A stretch of 64,000 nucleotides of DNA. It comes from Yersinia mollaretii ATCC 43969 (GTDB taxonomy: Bacteria; Pseudomonadota; Gammaproteobacteria; Enterobacterales; Enterobacteriaceae). Position 1 is the first letter of the stretch; the number at the start of each line of letters is the position of its first letter. Both the position numbers and the translations under genes were made by a program. Location: the NCBI RefSeq assembly GCF_013282725.1, contig NZ_CP054043.1:1426001-1490000 (forward strand). The letters are read 5' to 3'. A model generated the notes under the pieces. It worked only from the letters and a program-made list of their open reading frames with translations, was not told where the DNA came from and did no database searches. Below, piece after piece: positions 1-9,214 of the stretch.

Positions 1-1
1 T

Positions 2-481
2 TCGTTTTTACCGCCCCCTGTACTGGCCTACGATGTGCTGGTATCGGTCACGGGAAAATTGATTGGCAATACCTGTACTGTCTCGACTGATTCGAAAATG
101 CTGACCGTCCCTTTGGGAAATATCGGCACACAACAGTTCGGCGTAAATCGCGGGGTAAGCAACATTAAAACTCCCTTTTTTATCAATCTGGAAGAGTGTG
201 GACCTACATTTACGGGGGTGAAGGTCCGTTTTGTCGGTACGCCGGACGGTGATGCCACACATCTTCTTAAAGTGGATGGGGGGGGAGCCACGGGGGTTGC
301 TGTTGAGTTACTGAATAAAGGTGAGGAGCCTCTTGCGTTAAATCGGCAAACAGAGGTGCTGGGGATACCCGGTGCGGATAGTGTTCAGATGAAGTTTCAC
401 GCACGTCTTGCTGCAACTGGCTCGCCAGTTAGCCCCGGACCTATCTCAGCCATTGCCACTTGGGTATTGGAGTATCAATGA
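2..481 (+). CDS. Fimbrial minor subunit, 5'-truncated by window edge
   Basis: The reading frame is open from the first base of the window, so the true start lies upstream; a GTG at 35 is internal and not a start. The visible residues begin with the end of a hydrophobic stretch (SFLPPPVLAYDV), which looks like the end of a signal peptide. The body is pilin-like: a Cys near the N-terminus (GNTCTV), a second Cys in NLEECGPTF, and an alternating beta-strand pattern ending in aromatic-rich WVLEYQ, as in chaperone/usher pilins whose last strand is bound by the chaperone. Its stop overlaps the next gene's start (ATGA), so the two are translationally coupled. Chaperone and usher genes should lie to the left of the window. 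It is probably an adaptor or minor subunit; family assignment is good, exact role unknown. Confidence 0.75.
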   Translation, partial: SFLPPPVLAYDVLVSVTGKLIGNTCTVSTDSKMLTVPLGNIGTQQFGVNRGVSNIKTPFFINLEECGPTFTGVKVRFVGTPDGDATHLLKVDGGGATGVAVELLNKGEEPLALNRQTEVLGIPGADSVQMKFHARLAATGSPVSPGPISAIATWVLEYQ

Positions 482-1494
482 CACGATTATTTCTCACTAT
501 TATTTTTTCGCTCTGCTGCACAAGCAAGGCTTATGCCTTGGATTGGAAGTCAGACATTACATTGTCGCCACAGTCGATGAACTATTCTGGTCCTGCTGAT
601 TCAGTGAAGCCCGGCAATATTATTGGCTCCACTTGGAGTGCAACGGCATCTGTTCAGCAGGTATTCTGGTGCGGTTATATCTTTCACTGCACAAAAGGCA
701 CGATGACACCGGGCAGCGGTGCCATCTCTACTGGTGCATCGGTAAATGTCGATGGTGTCAATTACACCATTTTTGAAACCGGAGTGACTGGCGTGGGGTT
801 TATCATTGGGGTGAAAGATTTCAATAGCTCCGTCTATATACCGCTTCAGGACGGACTGACCCAGACATACCCAGCACCAGGGACCAGCAGTTCCACTCCG
901 GATTTGGGCTGGTCGGCGAAAGTGACGTTTATCAAAACAGGTCATACACTCACCTCTGGTGTGTACCAGACGCGCGCTATTGATGCCGCAGTATTGACGG
1001 CTTATAACAATGAGGTGAAAACGGCTCGAGTGATCATCAATCCGGTCACTATCACGGTGCAAGCATCAGGATGTACAGTTATGACCAAGGCTGCAGATGT
1101 GGATCTCGGTGTGATTGATGTTCGTACGCTACCTTCCGTCGGTAGCACATCCGCTTTTGGTAGTTTTAACATCGCTCTGGGCTGTGATGAAAACATTGCC
1201 GTGAATGCTGTAATGACAGATCAGGCTAATCCCGCGAATAGCTCTTCAGTAGTGTCATTAACCAGTGACTCTACTGCGGCCGGTGTCGGTGTGGAGTTTT
1301 TCTATAATGGTAATGGTCCGCTGATGTTAGGGCCGGACAGCTCTGCTTCAGGAACACTCAATCAATTTTTTGTGCAAACCACCGCTCAGGCACAAACACT
1401 GACACTGCCTTTTCAGGCGCGGTATATCCGCACAGGGGATTTACAACCTGGTACAGCCAATGCGCTAGCCAGTATTACGTTCTCTTATCAATAG
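478..1494 (+). CDS. Fimbrial tip adhesin (FimH/PapG-like two-domain)
   Basis: 338 residues, starting at the ATG that overlaps the preceding stop (ATGA). The N-terminus MTRLFLTIIFSLCCTSKAYA is a typical signal peptide. Residues about 20-190 form a divergent N-terminal domain, probably receptor binding, with a Cys pair near FWCGYIFHCTKG. Residues about 195-338 form a pilin domain: it opens with TVQASGCTV, has a second Cys at LGCDENI, and ends with aromatic-containing SITFSYQ, the usual C-terminal beta strand bound by a chaperone. Last position in the cluster and double pilin length fit the tip adhesin of a chaperone/usher fimbria. The receptor cannot be told from sequence. Confidence 0.75.
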   Translation: MTRLFLTIIFSLCCTSKAYALDWKSDITLSPQSMNYSGPADSVKPGNIIGSTWSATASVQQVFWCGYIFHCTKGTMTPGSGAISTGASVNVDGVNYTIFETGVTGVGFIIGVKDFNSSVYIPLQDGLTQTYPAPGTSSSTPDLGWSAKVTFIKTGHTLTSGVYQTRAIDAAVLTAYNNEVKTARVIINPVTITVQASGCTVMTKAADVDLGVIDVRTLPSVGSTSAFGSFNIALGCDENIAVNAVMTDQANPANSSSVVSLTSDSTAAGVGVEFFYNGNGPLMLGPDSSASGTLNQFFVQTTAQAQTLTLPFQARYIRTGDLQPGTANALASITFSYQ

Positions 1495-1587
1495 ACAAGA
1501 ACGAATTAAGTATTGCAGCAATGTAAAAGGAGTCTAAGCCGAGCGGTTGAGGCTCCCTAAAATGAGTGTAAAAACGTTATTTTTGCT

Positions 1588-2535
1588 TCACTGCGGCAGT
1601 TTGGTTGGGCTTTGTGTTCCGGCCAGACTCGGCATAGCTTGGCGCATAATATCGAGAAATGCCCGCAGTCTGGCGGGGTAGAAGCTGGCATAGGGGTAAA
1701 CCAGATATACTGGTAAAGGTAGCCCGTGCCAATCTGGCGTCAAATGCACTAACCGCCCCTGCGCAAGGTCATCGCTGATCACCCATGTTGAGGCAATACC
1801 GGCACCTAATCCGGCTAAGGCGGCGTTACGTAATGCATATAGGCTGTCGGTACTCAGTTGTGGTTGGATAGCCAGCCGAGAGATTTCACCATCCGTCTTG
1901 TGGCTCAGTACCACTTCATTACAGTAGAACGTATTCAATGCTAACCACTGAAAATCCTGTAATTGTTCAGGATGCGTCGGTATCGGTTTATCAGCCAGTA
2001 ATTCAGGGGCGGCAACCACAATACGTGGCACCTCTGCCAGCAAGATCGCCACGACGGAAGGGTCGGTGACTGCGCCGACTTGAATGGCACAATCAATGCC
2101 TTCCGCTATAAAGTCAGGCCGACGGTCGTTGAGTATCCATTCAACACTCATTTTCGGGTAACGGTGCAGATACTCTTTCAGTGGCTTGATTAACTGGTCT
2201 TGCCCAAAAGCGTGCGGAACCAAAACCCGCAATAGCCCTCTGGGCTCATCCGTCGCGCTTCGCAGGTCATCCTCCATGATGTTCCAGCTATTAATCAATG
2301 CCTTAGCGTGGGTATAGCAGCGTTCGCCATCGTCGGTTAACTTCATGGTGTGCGTCGTGCGTTGTAATAGTTTAAGACCCAGTAAGCGCTCCAGTGTCTG
2401 TAGCCGACGGCTGATGGTTGGCTGGCTGATACCCAGACGCACTGCCGCCCCGGATAAACTCCCCGCCTCGACAATACGAATAAATGTTTGCATCAACTCT
2501 ATACGGTCGGTGCTTGCTAAATTAGGCTCTATCAT
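1588..2535 (-). CDS. LysR-family transcriptional regulator
   Basis: 315 residues, the usual LysR length. An N-terminal winged helix-turn-helix (about residues 10-75) carries the family signature: ELMQTFIRIVEAGSLSGAA, then SQPTISRRLQTLERLLG. The remainder is a periplasmic-binding-like effector domain. It diverges from the MFS transporter at 2631 with about 95 bp between starts, the standard arrangement in which a LysR protein controls its neighbour and itself. It most resembles the CrgA/AaeR-like subgroup by the N-terminal pattern, but ligand and targets are unknown. The likely job is control of the adjacent exporter (inference). Confidence 0.85.
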   Translation of the reverse strand: MIEPNLASTDRIELMQTFIRIVEAGSLSGAAVRLGISQPTISRRLQTLERLLGLKLLQRTTHTMKLTDDGERCYTHAKALINSWNIMEDDLRSATDEPRGLLRVLVPHAFGQDQLIKPLKEYLHRYPKMSVEWILNDRRPDFIAEGIDCAIQVGAVTDPSVVAILLAEVPRIVVAAPELLADKPIPTHPEQLQDFQWLALNTFYCNEVVLSHKTDGEISRLAIQPQLSTDSLYALRNAALAGLGAGIASTWVISDDLAQGRLVHLTPDWHGLPLPVYLVYPYASFYPARLRAFLDIMRQAMPSLAGTQSPTKLPQ

Positions 2536-2630
2536 GCGTTAAGCGTATAACAGTTTTACTCTCTAGGCGACTACCAAGATAGGGCTACGCACGCAAAAAT
2601 AGCGGCTCAATATCATTACAGGTAGCCATC

Positions 2631-3836
2631 ATGTCAGTTATTCAAACCACATCCAGCCATACAGAAAGCACCCTTTCCGGCCGCACCGTTCTGATGTTGG
2701 CAACTGGGGCTGGCCTCAGCGTAGCATCAATTTATTACAGCCAACCCCTGTTGGGTGTCATGGGTACTGACTTGCACGCTAGCGTCGGGGCTGTGGGCAT
2801 GGTGCCGACATTGACACAAATGGGTTATGCATTGGGTATTTTGTTACTTGCCCCATTGGGTGATCGCCATGACCGCAGAATTATCATTTTGCTGAAGGGG
2901 ATTCTGCTGACCGCCGCACTATTGTTCAGTGGTTTTGTCTACAGTATCAGCGACTTATTGGTCACGAGTTTTGTTATCGGGGTGGCGGCTACAATGGCGC
3001 AGGATATCGTGCCTGCATCTGCTACGTTGGTTTCAGCAGCACAACGAGGGAAAACGGTCGGAACGGTCATGACAGGTTTGCTATTGGGCATATTGCTGTC
3101 TCGAGTGTTAAGTGGTTTTGTCGCCGAATACTTCGGGTGGCGGTCATTGTATATGGGGGCATCGCTGTCGGTCATAGTGATTACTCTCGTGATATGGCGC
3201 TGCTTACCTCGGATGGCCGCTACCTCGACACTGAGTTATCCAGCACTGTTCGCGTCAATGAGCCATTTATGGCTTCAGTTTAAAGATCTGCGTCGGGCCG
3301 CGCTGTCACAGGGCTTACTCTCCGTCGGGTTCAGTGCATTTTGGTCAACGCTGGCCGTGATGTTACAAGACACATACCATCTTGGCAGTGCAGTCGCAGG
3401 TGCATTTGGTCTGGCTGGTGCTGCGGGTGCACTGGCTGCTCCTCTAGCGGGCACATTGGCAGACCGCCGTGGGCCACAAGTCGTTACTCTTATTGGCGCG
3501 GGTCTGGCAACACTATCCTTTGCTGCTCTTTTCCTTTTACCGCTGCTACCGCTTCAGCTTCAAATTGGGCTTATTGTGATCAGCGCAATTGGTTTTGATT
3601 TTGGTATTCAGGCAGCGCTGGTGGCACATCAAACCATTATTTACAGTCTGGAACCTGCGGCCCGCAGTCGGCTTAATGCTTTACTATTTACGGGCGTCTT
3701 TGTGGGCATGGCTATGGGGTCCGCCTTGGGGAGTTTGATGTTGGAACAATTTGGCTGGATTGGGGTTGTTGCTCTGATTACTTTGGCCGGTGCCGCGAGT
3801 CTGGCTGTTCGATGGGGTGGTCGCAGCACCCAATAG
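2631..3836 (+). CDS. MFS transporter (YgaY/AraJ-like, probable exporter)
   Basis: 401 residues with about 12 predicted membrane helices. The loop 2-3 motif GDRHDRR and the later ADRRGPQ mark the two pseudo-symmetric halves of a major facilitator protein. The N-terminal SVASIYYSQPLLGVMG is typical of the drug:proton antiporter-like group that includes E. coli YgaY and relatives. Start ATG at 2631 follows CAGGTAGCC. It is divergently paired with the LysR gene at 1588-2535, so probably induced by an unknown effector. The substrate cannot be inferred. Confidence 0.85.
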   Translation: MSVIQTTSSHTESTLSGRTVLMLATGAGLSVASIYYSQPLLGVMGTDLHASVGAVGMVPTLTQMGYALGILLLAPLGDRHDRRIIILLKGILLTAALLFSGFVYSISDLLVTSFVIGVAATMAQDIVPASATLVSAAQRGKTVGTVMTGLLLGILLSRVLSGFVAEYFGWRSLYMGASLSVIVITLVIWRCLPRMAATSTLSYPALFASMSHLWLQFKDLRRAALSQGLLSVGFSAFWSTLAVMLQDTYHLGSAVAGAFGLAGAAGALAAPLAGTLADRRGPQVVTLIGAGLATLSFAALFLLPLLPLQLQIGLIVISAIGFDFGIQAALVAHQTIIYSLEPAARSRLNALLFTGVFVGMAMGSALGSLMLEQFGWIGVVALITLAGAASLAVRWGGRSTQ

Positions 3837-3941
3837 TCGAAGCACTGATGGAAAAAGGGCAATAAAATCGTATCCCAATGGGTTTGCATCATCTGATCTG
3901 TGTCCAATATCGTCAGTATTACCCAAGATAGTCAGTATTGC

Positions 3942-3968
3942 GGGGTGCCTGAATTAGCAGGCATCCCG
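3942..3968 (+). terminator. Stem-loop after MFS gene
   Basis: GGGTGCCTG pairs with CAGGCATCCC around a 6-nt loop, followed by GAAAATATTGTTT. It lies about 105 bp beyond the MFS stop and also downstream of the convergent gene at 4064. The T-tract is imperfect, so termination is plausible rather than certain. Confidence 0.45.
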
Positions 3969-4063
3969 AAAATATTGTTTAAATTCTGCTATAACACGCC
4001 AAAAAGCGCCAAACCAGACCTTACTCTTCAATCCTATTATCTGTCGGCCTATTCGTTGGTTTA

Positions 4064-4900
4064 TTAATTTTGCAAATAAGCAATGCTCTGGCGAATCTCT
4101 CTTTCAATATTGGCTTCTGACCAAGTATTCAACTGTGAAGAGAATGGCTCAAACGCATATATTCCCTGATAACCCAAGCGCTCGAGATTATTTACCTGCT
4201 GCTTGCTGTTCAATTTATCCTCTTCACTCAGCATGATGCGGTCTTCGTCGGTCAATGTGGACTTTAATCTTGTCTCTTCGACGCCTGAAAGATGCACCAG
4301 TCCAATAGTATTGACTTCAATGAGCGCATCAAACTCAGCTTGAGCGATATCACTCAGGTAGTAGTGAAAGGTATCCAAGACTATTTTGTAGGGAGCGGCT
4401 GATTTGCGGATGATGGATTGCGCCAGCAGATGAGAGCGTAATGAGCTGATGCCGAATCCTAAAGGTTCCACCAAGCCGGTGATCTGATATTTTTTAAATA
4501 GTGGAGCGAGTAGCAGTAGGGCATCCAGCGTGTCCTGCTCTTTTTGCTCGGCAGAACGTCTATCATTGGCGCTACAATTTGGGCACAGAATAACTCCGTG
4601 GCAATGAATTTCTTGCGCCTGTTTTAGCATCTCTTCTGTCTTTTGTAGCAGTGCAGAACGGTGCTCAGGCAGGTTGAAAGATTGCAAAGCATTGATGGTG
4701 ACAATCTCAATCTCAAATTCATCTGCCAGTGTATTCAGTTGTGCTGTGGTCAACTCATCAGCCACTTTCCCACTCGGCATATCATTGCGTAATTCAACCT
4801 TATTTAAGCCGCATTTATTAACCAGACGGAAAAAGCTTTCAATACTTAGGTGGGGGGCAATTTTGCGATTAATACAGAAACGATTTTGTGCGATGGACAT
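4064..4900 (-). CDS. iolI: Sugar phosphate isomerase/epimerase, IolI-like (inosose isomerase)
   Basis: 278 residues, length and motif order of the xylose-isomerase-like TIM-barrel family (AP endonuclease family 2). Metal-site style residues are seen in EPLGFG (Glu), VLDTFHYY (Asp/His), VHLSG (His) and YAFEPFS (Glu). It resembles Bacillus IolI, including the shared stretch LTDEDR. IolI interconverts 2-keto-myo-inositol and 1-keto-D-chiro-inositol, which fits its place at the edge of the iol cluster. It lies downstream of the broken inositol transporter remnant on the same strand and was probably co-transcribed with it. A hydroxypyruvate isomerase-like enzyme cannot be excluded. Confidence 0.7.
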   Translation of the reverse strand: MSIAQNRFCINRKIAPHLSIESFFRLVNKCGLNKVELRNDMPSGKVADELTTAQLNTLADEFEIEIVTINALQSFNLPEHRSALLQKTEEMLKQAQEIHCHGVILCPNCSANDRRSAEQKEQDTLDALLLLAPLFKKYQITGLVEPLGFGISSLRSHLLAQSIIRKSAAPYKIVLDTFHYYLSDIAQAEFDALIEVNTIGLVHLSGVEETRLKSTLTDEDRIMLSEEDKLNSKQQVNNLERLGYQGIYAFEPFSSQLNTWSEANIEREIRQSIAYLQN

Positions 4901-5018
4901 GATACTGGCTCCTGCAATGGTGAATATTTGAGCGATATTTATTTTCCGAGCCGCGAAACCCAGAGAATAACTGCTCGATAAATATGGCCCGATAAAAAAG
5001 TTTGCTTGATAAAATATA

Positions 5019-5299
5019 TTATTTACTTTCGCTGGGAAGCGCTGGCACAGGCTCTGATAATGATGTTTTCGATCGTTTTGCCAGCATGGCTTCTTCCATG
5101 TGTTCTAGTGCCACCCCTTTGGTTTCAGGTACAAACCGACAGATAAACCAATAACTGAATAAACAGCAGATAGCGAAAATCCACATTGGGAAAGCACCGT
5201 GGAATTGTGATGAAAGATAGCCGAACAAGATGCCACCGAGAGCGGCGATGCCGCAGATCCGCAACACATAGCCAGTATTCCTTTTTGCTGATATGCCAT
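5019..5299 (-). pseudogene. Remnant of an MFS sugar porter (IolT-like), frameshifted and internally deleted
   Basis: The best start is ATG at 5297-5299 behind a good site (CGGAG, 5-nt spacer), giving MAYQQK, but the frame then breaks in an A5 run at 5282-5286. One extra A would restore KRNTGYVLRICGIAALGGILFGY, the conserved start and first helix of sugar porters of the inositol/xylose group. After GILFGY the sequence jumps straight to SSQFHGAFPMWIFAIC...FVPETKG, the last helix and C-terminal signature of the same family. About 10 membrane helices are therefore missing. Two independent lesions argue for decay of an inositol permease. An uninterrupted reading from TTG 5330 gives a 103-residue chimera that is unlikely to function. 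Confidence 0.75.
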
Positions 5300-5687
5300 A
5301 AAAACTCCGTTTAGTGTCCCTTGTCGCCAACCTGCTGCATTAACCTGTTGAGATAAATGATCAGGGCAAGAGTTGGATTGAAGTAACGTGCATACTGACT
5401 CAAATAAGAACATTTATTTCATTTATATAAAACAACGGAACATTGGTTTTTCGATTCAGCTCAAAAATCAAGCTGAAAAAATATTACAAAGGCAACTTAA
5501 GGCGACAGAAAGTCAACTGTCGGCGTTTGTTTTTTTAACACTAACAGCTTAGTAAAAACTAAAAGATGAGAAATTGTAGATAGATGAAAGTAATGCGGAG
5601 AGGATCTAGACATCCTGATGATTGCTTGGAAAGCTTGCAGGAACTTGCGAGGCATCGCACAAAACAAAATTTCCAAAGAAAGTTATT

Positions 5688-5703
5688 TGAAACTTTTTTT
5701 TCA
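5688..5703. promoter_or_regulatory. Candidate IolR-type dyad before iolA
   Basis: TGAAA-N6-TTTCA inverted repeat in the 585-bp gap between the transporter remnant and iolA. Related GAAA/TTTC dyads occur before iolR (GAAAATTTC, 9278-9286) and in the iolC-iolD gap (TTTCA 11512-11516 and TGAAA 11531-11535). RpiR-family regulators often bind such motifs; assignment to IolR is inference. The rest of 5300-5884 shows no gene. Confidence 0.3.
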
Positions 5704-5884
5704 ATAGAATAGAGTCTGCATATCGGCTGGCTTTTCGTCTTTCTGGCGGTGGGTCGCCTTGCGGGCTATCTTGGCACTAAGACGAGATAACCCTTACTGA
5801 TTGAGTGCATGGTCCGTTAGGTGTCCGGCATACAGCCATTTTCAATGACCCTTGCGATAGCCGCTATGAAGAAGAGGGTGAGAC

Positions 5885-7390
5885 ATGAAAATCGTGAGTA
5901 ACTTTATTGGCGGGAGGAATTCTCTGAGTTCCAGCAATCAGACTGTCGATATTCATAATCCAGCCACCGGTAAGGTTGAAGGTCAAGTGACGCAAAGTAC
6001 GGCTGAGGAAGTTCATCAGGCAATCGGGGTTGCTCATCAGGCGTTTGCCGACTGGTCACGTACGACCCCTCTGCGCCGCGCCCGCATTATGTTCAACTTT
6101 AAAGCTCTGATTGAACAACATCGTGATGAGCTGGCTGAATTGATTGTTCGCGAGCATGGCAAAGTCTATTCGGATGCATTGGGTGAGATCACTCGCGGCT
6201 TGGAAGTCGTCGAGTTCGCCTGTGGCATCCCGCACTTATTGAAAGGGGAATACTCGGCAGATGTCGGTACGGGTGTTGATAGCTTCTCAATGATGCAACC
6301 ACTGGGTGTCGTGGCTGGCATAACGCCATTTAACTTCCCGGCAATGGTGCCTATGTGGATGTTCCCCGTTGCATTAACTTGCGGCAATACTTTTATCTTG
6401 AAACCACCCGCATTAGACCCTTCTGCTTCTGTTCGTTTGGCTGAGTTATTAACTGAAGCTGGATTACCGGACGGTGTGTTTAATGTTATTCATTGTTCAA
6501 ATGAAAGTGCTGCCCAACTCTGTACTGACCCACGAATTCAGGCCGTAAGTTTTGTTGGATCGTCTACTGTTGCCGAACATATTTACACGACGGCCAGTGC
6601 TCACGGTAAGCGTGTACAAGCTTTTGGTGCCGCAAAAAATCAGGCAATCATCATGCCGGATGCTGATCTGGATGCCACGGTAAATGCATTGATGGGGGGC
6701 GCATTTGGATCCGCAGGTGAACGTTGTATGGCACTGCCTATCGCTGTTGTTGTCGGCGATAGCACCGCAGATAAATTAATTGAAAAACTCAAACCACTTA
6801 TTGCTCGCTTGCGTGTCGGCCCAGGAATTCAACAAGGCGGGGAAGAAAATGAGATGGGGCCGCTCATTTCAGCAATTCACCAGACAAAAGTCCTTGGTTA
6901 TATTGATCAAGGAATTAAAGAAGGTGCGACGTTAGTCACAGATGGCCGTAATTACAAAGTTGCCGGCTATGAGCAAGGATATTATGTCGGTGGCACATTG
7001 TTTGACCATGTCACCCCAGATATGAAAATCTATCGGGAAGAGATCTTCGGCCCAGTGCTGGGTATTGTCAGAGTTCCTGATTACCAGACAGCAATTGATA
7101 CCGTGAATAACCATGAATTTGGTAACGGTAGCGCCATTTTTACCAGCAACGGCCATTATGCTCGACAGTTTGTTCATGAAGTTCAGGCTGGGATGGTGGG
7201 TGTCAATGTGCCGGTTCCAGTTCCGATGGCATTTCACAGTTTTGGTGGGTGGAAGCGCTCTGTATTCGGCGCATTAAATGTTCACGGTACTGATGGTGTG
7301 CGTTTTTACACGCGAATGAAAACAACCACAGCCCGTTGGCCAACGGGGCAACAAACTGTTTCAGAATACAGTATGCCAACGCTGGGTTAA
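5885..7390 (+). CDS. iolA: Methylmalonate-semialdehyde dehydrogenase (acylating)
   Basis: 501 residues, the usual length of CoA-acylating malonate/methylmalonate-semialdehyde dehydrogenase. It converts malonic semialdehyde, the end product of inositol breakdown, with CoA and NAD to acetyl-CoA and CO2. The substrate/cofactor region has TPFNFPAMVPMWM, FVGSSTVA and FGAAKNQAIIMPDADLD. The catalytic Cys is residue 281 in SAGERCMA. The residue after the Asn of AAKN is Gln, where many relatives have His. The gene starts at ATG 5885 after a GAGGGTGAGAC leader and is followed by iolB in the same direction. Confidence 0.93.
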   Translation: MKIVSNFIGGRNSLSSSNQTVDIHNPATGKVEGQVTQSTAEEVHQAIGVAHQAFADWSRTTPLRRARIMFNFKALIEQHRDELAELIVREHGKVYSDALGEITRGLEVVEFACGIPHLLKGEYSADVGTGVDSFSMMQPLGVVAGITPFNFPAMVPMWMFPVALTCGNTFILKPPALDPSASVRLAELLTEAGLPDGVFNVIHCSNESAAQLCTDPRIQAVSFVGSSTVAEHIYTTASAHGKRVQAFGAAKNQAIIMPDADLDATVNALMGGAFGSAGERCMALPIAVVVGDSTADKLIEKLKPLIARLRVGPGIQQGGEENEMGPLISAIHQTKVLGYIDQGIKEGATLVTDGRNYKVAGYEQGYYVGGTLFDHVTPDMKIYREEIFGPVLGIVRVPDYQTAIDTVNNHEFGNGSAIFTSNGHYARQFVHEVQAGMVGVNVPVPVPMAFHSFGGWKRSVFGALNVHGTDGVRFYTRMKTTTARWPTGQQTVSEYSMPTLG

Positions 7391-7445
7391 TGCTACCTGA
7401 GGGTATTCGTTAGAGTAATTTCATGCCCCTAATAGGAGGTTCATC

Positions 7446-8270
7446 ATGTCTTCACTGCTTGCCAAATGTCTGTCGCCGGATGCGAATGGGCGCATTCAAC
7501 ATATTTCGCCAGAGAATGCGGGCTGGCGTTTTGTGGGGTTTGATGTCTATCGTATCGAGGCAGGTAAGGCATTAAATTTGGACTGTGGAGACAATGAACT
7601 CTGCTTGGTATTGGTGGCGGGGATTGCTTCAGTTTCAACACAGCGAGCTGAATATCCCCATATTGGCAAACGCATGAGTCCGTTCGAGAGAACACCTCCT
7701 TATTCTGTTTATGTCCCTCATCATGATCATGTGAAAGTCGTGGCAGAGACCGATCTGGAATTGGCGGTATGCCGTGCTCCCGCAAGAGGGTATGTGCCTT
7801 CTCGATTGATTACACCTGCTGATGTCGGTGTTGAGCGGCGCGGAAAGGGGCGTAACCAGCGGTTGGTGCATAATATTTTACCTGACAGCGAGCCTGCGGA
7901 CAGCTTGCTGGTGGTTGAAGTCTATACCGATGAAGGGAATACCAGTTCATACCCGAGTCATAAGCATGATCAAGAAGATGCAGCAGATGAGACTTATCTG
8001 GAGGAAACCTATTATCACCGATTGAATCCAGAGCAGGGTTTCTGTATGCAACGAGTTTATACCGACGACCGTTCGCTGGACGAATGTATGCCAGTCTATA
8101 ACCGTGATGTGGTGAAAGTACCCAAGGGTTATCATCCTGTGGCAACCTTGGCAGGCTATGACAACTATTATTTAAATGTGATGGCTGGGCCAGTACGGCT
8201 ATGGAAATTTACTTGGGAGAAAGATCATGCTTGGATCAATAGTGATCAGTATCCGGTAACAAAAGGCTAA
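7446..8270 (+). CDS. iolB: 5-deoxy-glucuronate isomerase
   Basis: 274 residues, full family length. IolB isomerises 5-deoxy-D-glucuronate to 5-dehydro-2-deoxy-D-gluconate, the fourth step of inositol breakdown. It is a bicupin; the metal-binding signature SYPSHKHDQED is visible near residue 170, with GYHPVA in the second cupin part. ATG 7446 follows AGGAGGTTCATC, a near-ideal ribosome site. It lies 55 bp after iolA on the same strand, so the two form an operon, and is convergent with iolR. Confidence 0.94.
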   Translation: MSSLLAKCLSPDANGRIQHISPENAGWRFVGFDVYRIEAGKALNLDCGDNELCLVLVAGIASVSTQRAEYPHIGKRMSPFERTPPYSVYVPHHDHVKVVAETDLELAVCRAPARGYVPSRLITPADVGVERRGKGRNQRLVHNILPDSEPADSLLVVEVYTDEGNTSSYPSHKHDQEDAADETYLEETYYHRLNPEQGFCMQRVYTDDRSLDECMPVYNRDVVKVPKGYHPVATLAGYDNYYLNVMAGPVRLWKFTWEKDHAWINSDQYPVTKG

Positions 8271-8293
8271 GTTACGGTTATTAGAATAAATTG

Positions 8294-8319
8294 AATGGGT
8301 AGAAAGAGTTCTACCCATT
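8294..8319. terminator. Stem-loop between convergent iolB and iolR
   Basis: AATGGGTAGAA pairs perfectly with TTCTACCCATT over an AGAG loop. It sits between the two convergent stops. The flanking T-tracts are short, so it may act in both directions or as an mRNA-stabilising hairpin. Confidence 0.5.
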
Positions 8320-8377
8320 TAGGGATCGACTGAGCTCACTCACAAGCTGGGGTAGCGAGAGAGCCACGCGTTAGTAC

Positions 8378-9214
8378 TTATTCTTTCGCGTTGTTCAGCG
8401 CCAATGAAACCGCCAGTGTTTGTGCCAGACACATAGAGGCAACTTGTGAGCGGAATCCGTCAACCTGAGCTTCCCGTACCACAAAGCAGACGTCGCTAAA
8501 AGCAGCTAGCGGGCTGACCTGACTATCCGTAATCGCAATCTGCTGAGCGCCACTTTTAGCGCCCAATTCCACCAGTTCTAATGCTTCTTGCGCATAAGGT
8601 GAATAGCTGATGGCAATAACGACATCTTTAGGTTTCACCATACTCAACTGTTCAGCAAACATACCCCCTAATCCATCTATCAAGAAAGCGCGCCGTTCCA
8701 AATGACGTAACGCATAGGTCAGGTAAGATGCGACGCTGAAAGAGCGACGCAAGCCAATGACATAGATATTTTCGGCGTTATTCAGCAATTCAACGGCTCT
8801 ATCCAGCTGTTCTGCACTGGTTTGTACTGCCAATTGTTGCAGAGCTTGTGCATTTACCATGGTAAATACATTCAGTATTTCCGAGGGTTTCTCTGGAGCA
8901 GTATTACCATCCGTTGAGGTTTGGCGGAATAACCGAGCACGTTCGGTATAGTTAACCGTCTCTTCCATCAGATGTTGGCGGAATACCTGTTTCATTTCAT
9001 TAAAGCCACTGAAACCAAAGGCATTGGCAAACCGAATTAAAGTCGAAGGTGGCACACTGGCTTGAGCTGCAATGGAAGCCACCGTATCAAAAGCAATACT
9101 ATTACTATTATCCAATATATAGCGAGCAACCTGTTTTAAGCGTTTGCTTAACGTCTCATAACGATGACGAATTTGGTCTTGTAATAATGAAAGTTGGGTA
9201 GGGTTATTATTCAT
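8378..9214 (-). CDS. iolR: RpiR-family regulator of inositol catabolism
   Basis: 278 residues with RpiR layout. An N-terminal HTH_6 domain (about residues 1-80) contains SIAAQASVPPSTLIRFANAFGFSGFNEMK. A SIS sugar-isomerase-like domain (about 125-260) has NIYVIGLRRSFSVASYL and DVVIAISYSPYAQEALEL. The position inside the iol cluster points to the RpiR-type IolR known in Salmonella and other Proteobacteria, which represses iol genes in the absence of inositol-derived inducer. It lies downstream of iolC on the same strand behind a 285-bp gap that probably carries its own promoter and a GAAAATTTC dyad at 9278. Confidence 0.85.
   Translation of the reverse strand: MNNNPTQLSLLQDQIRHRYETLSKRLKQVARYILDNSNSIAFDTVASIAAQASVPPSTLIRFANAFGFSGFNEMKQVFRQHLMEETVNYTERARLFRQTSTDGNTAPEKPSEILNVFTMVNAQALQQLAVQTSAEQLDRAVELLNNAENIYVIGLRRSFSVASYLTYALRHLERRAFLIDGLGGMFAEQLSMVKPKDVVIAISYSPYAQEALELVELGAKSGAQQIAITDSQVSPLAAFSDVCFVVREAQVDGFRSQVASMCLAQTLAVSLALNNAKE

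Noticed and set aside
5019..5330. A 103-residue small membrane protein from TTG 5330
   Set aside because: The start is a TTG without a ribosome site, while the proper ATG with CGGAG is in another frame; the residues are the two ends of a sugar porter, so it is a pseudogene.
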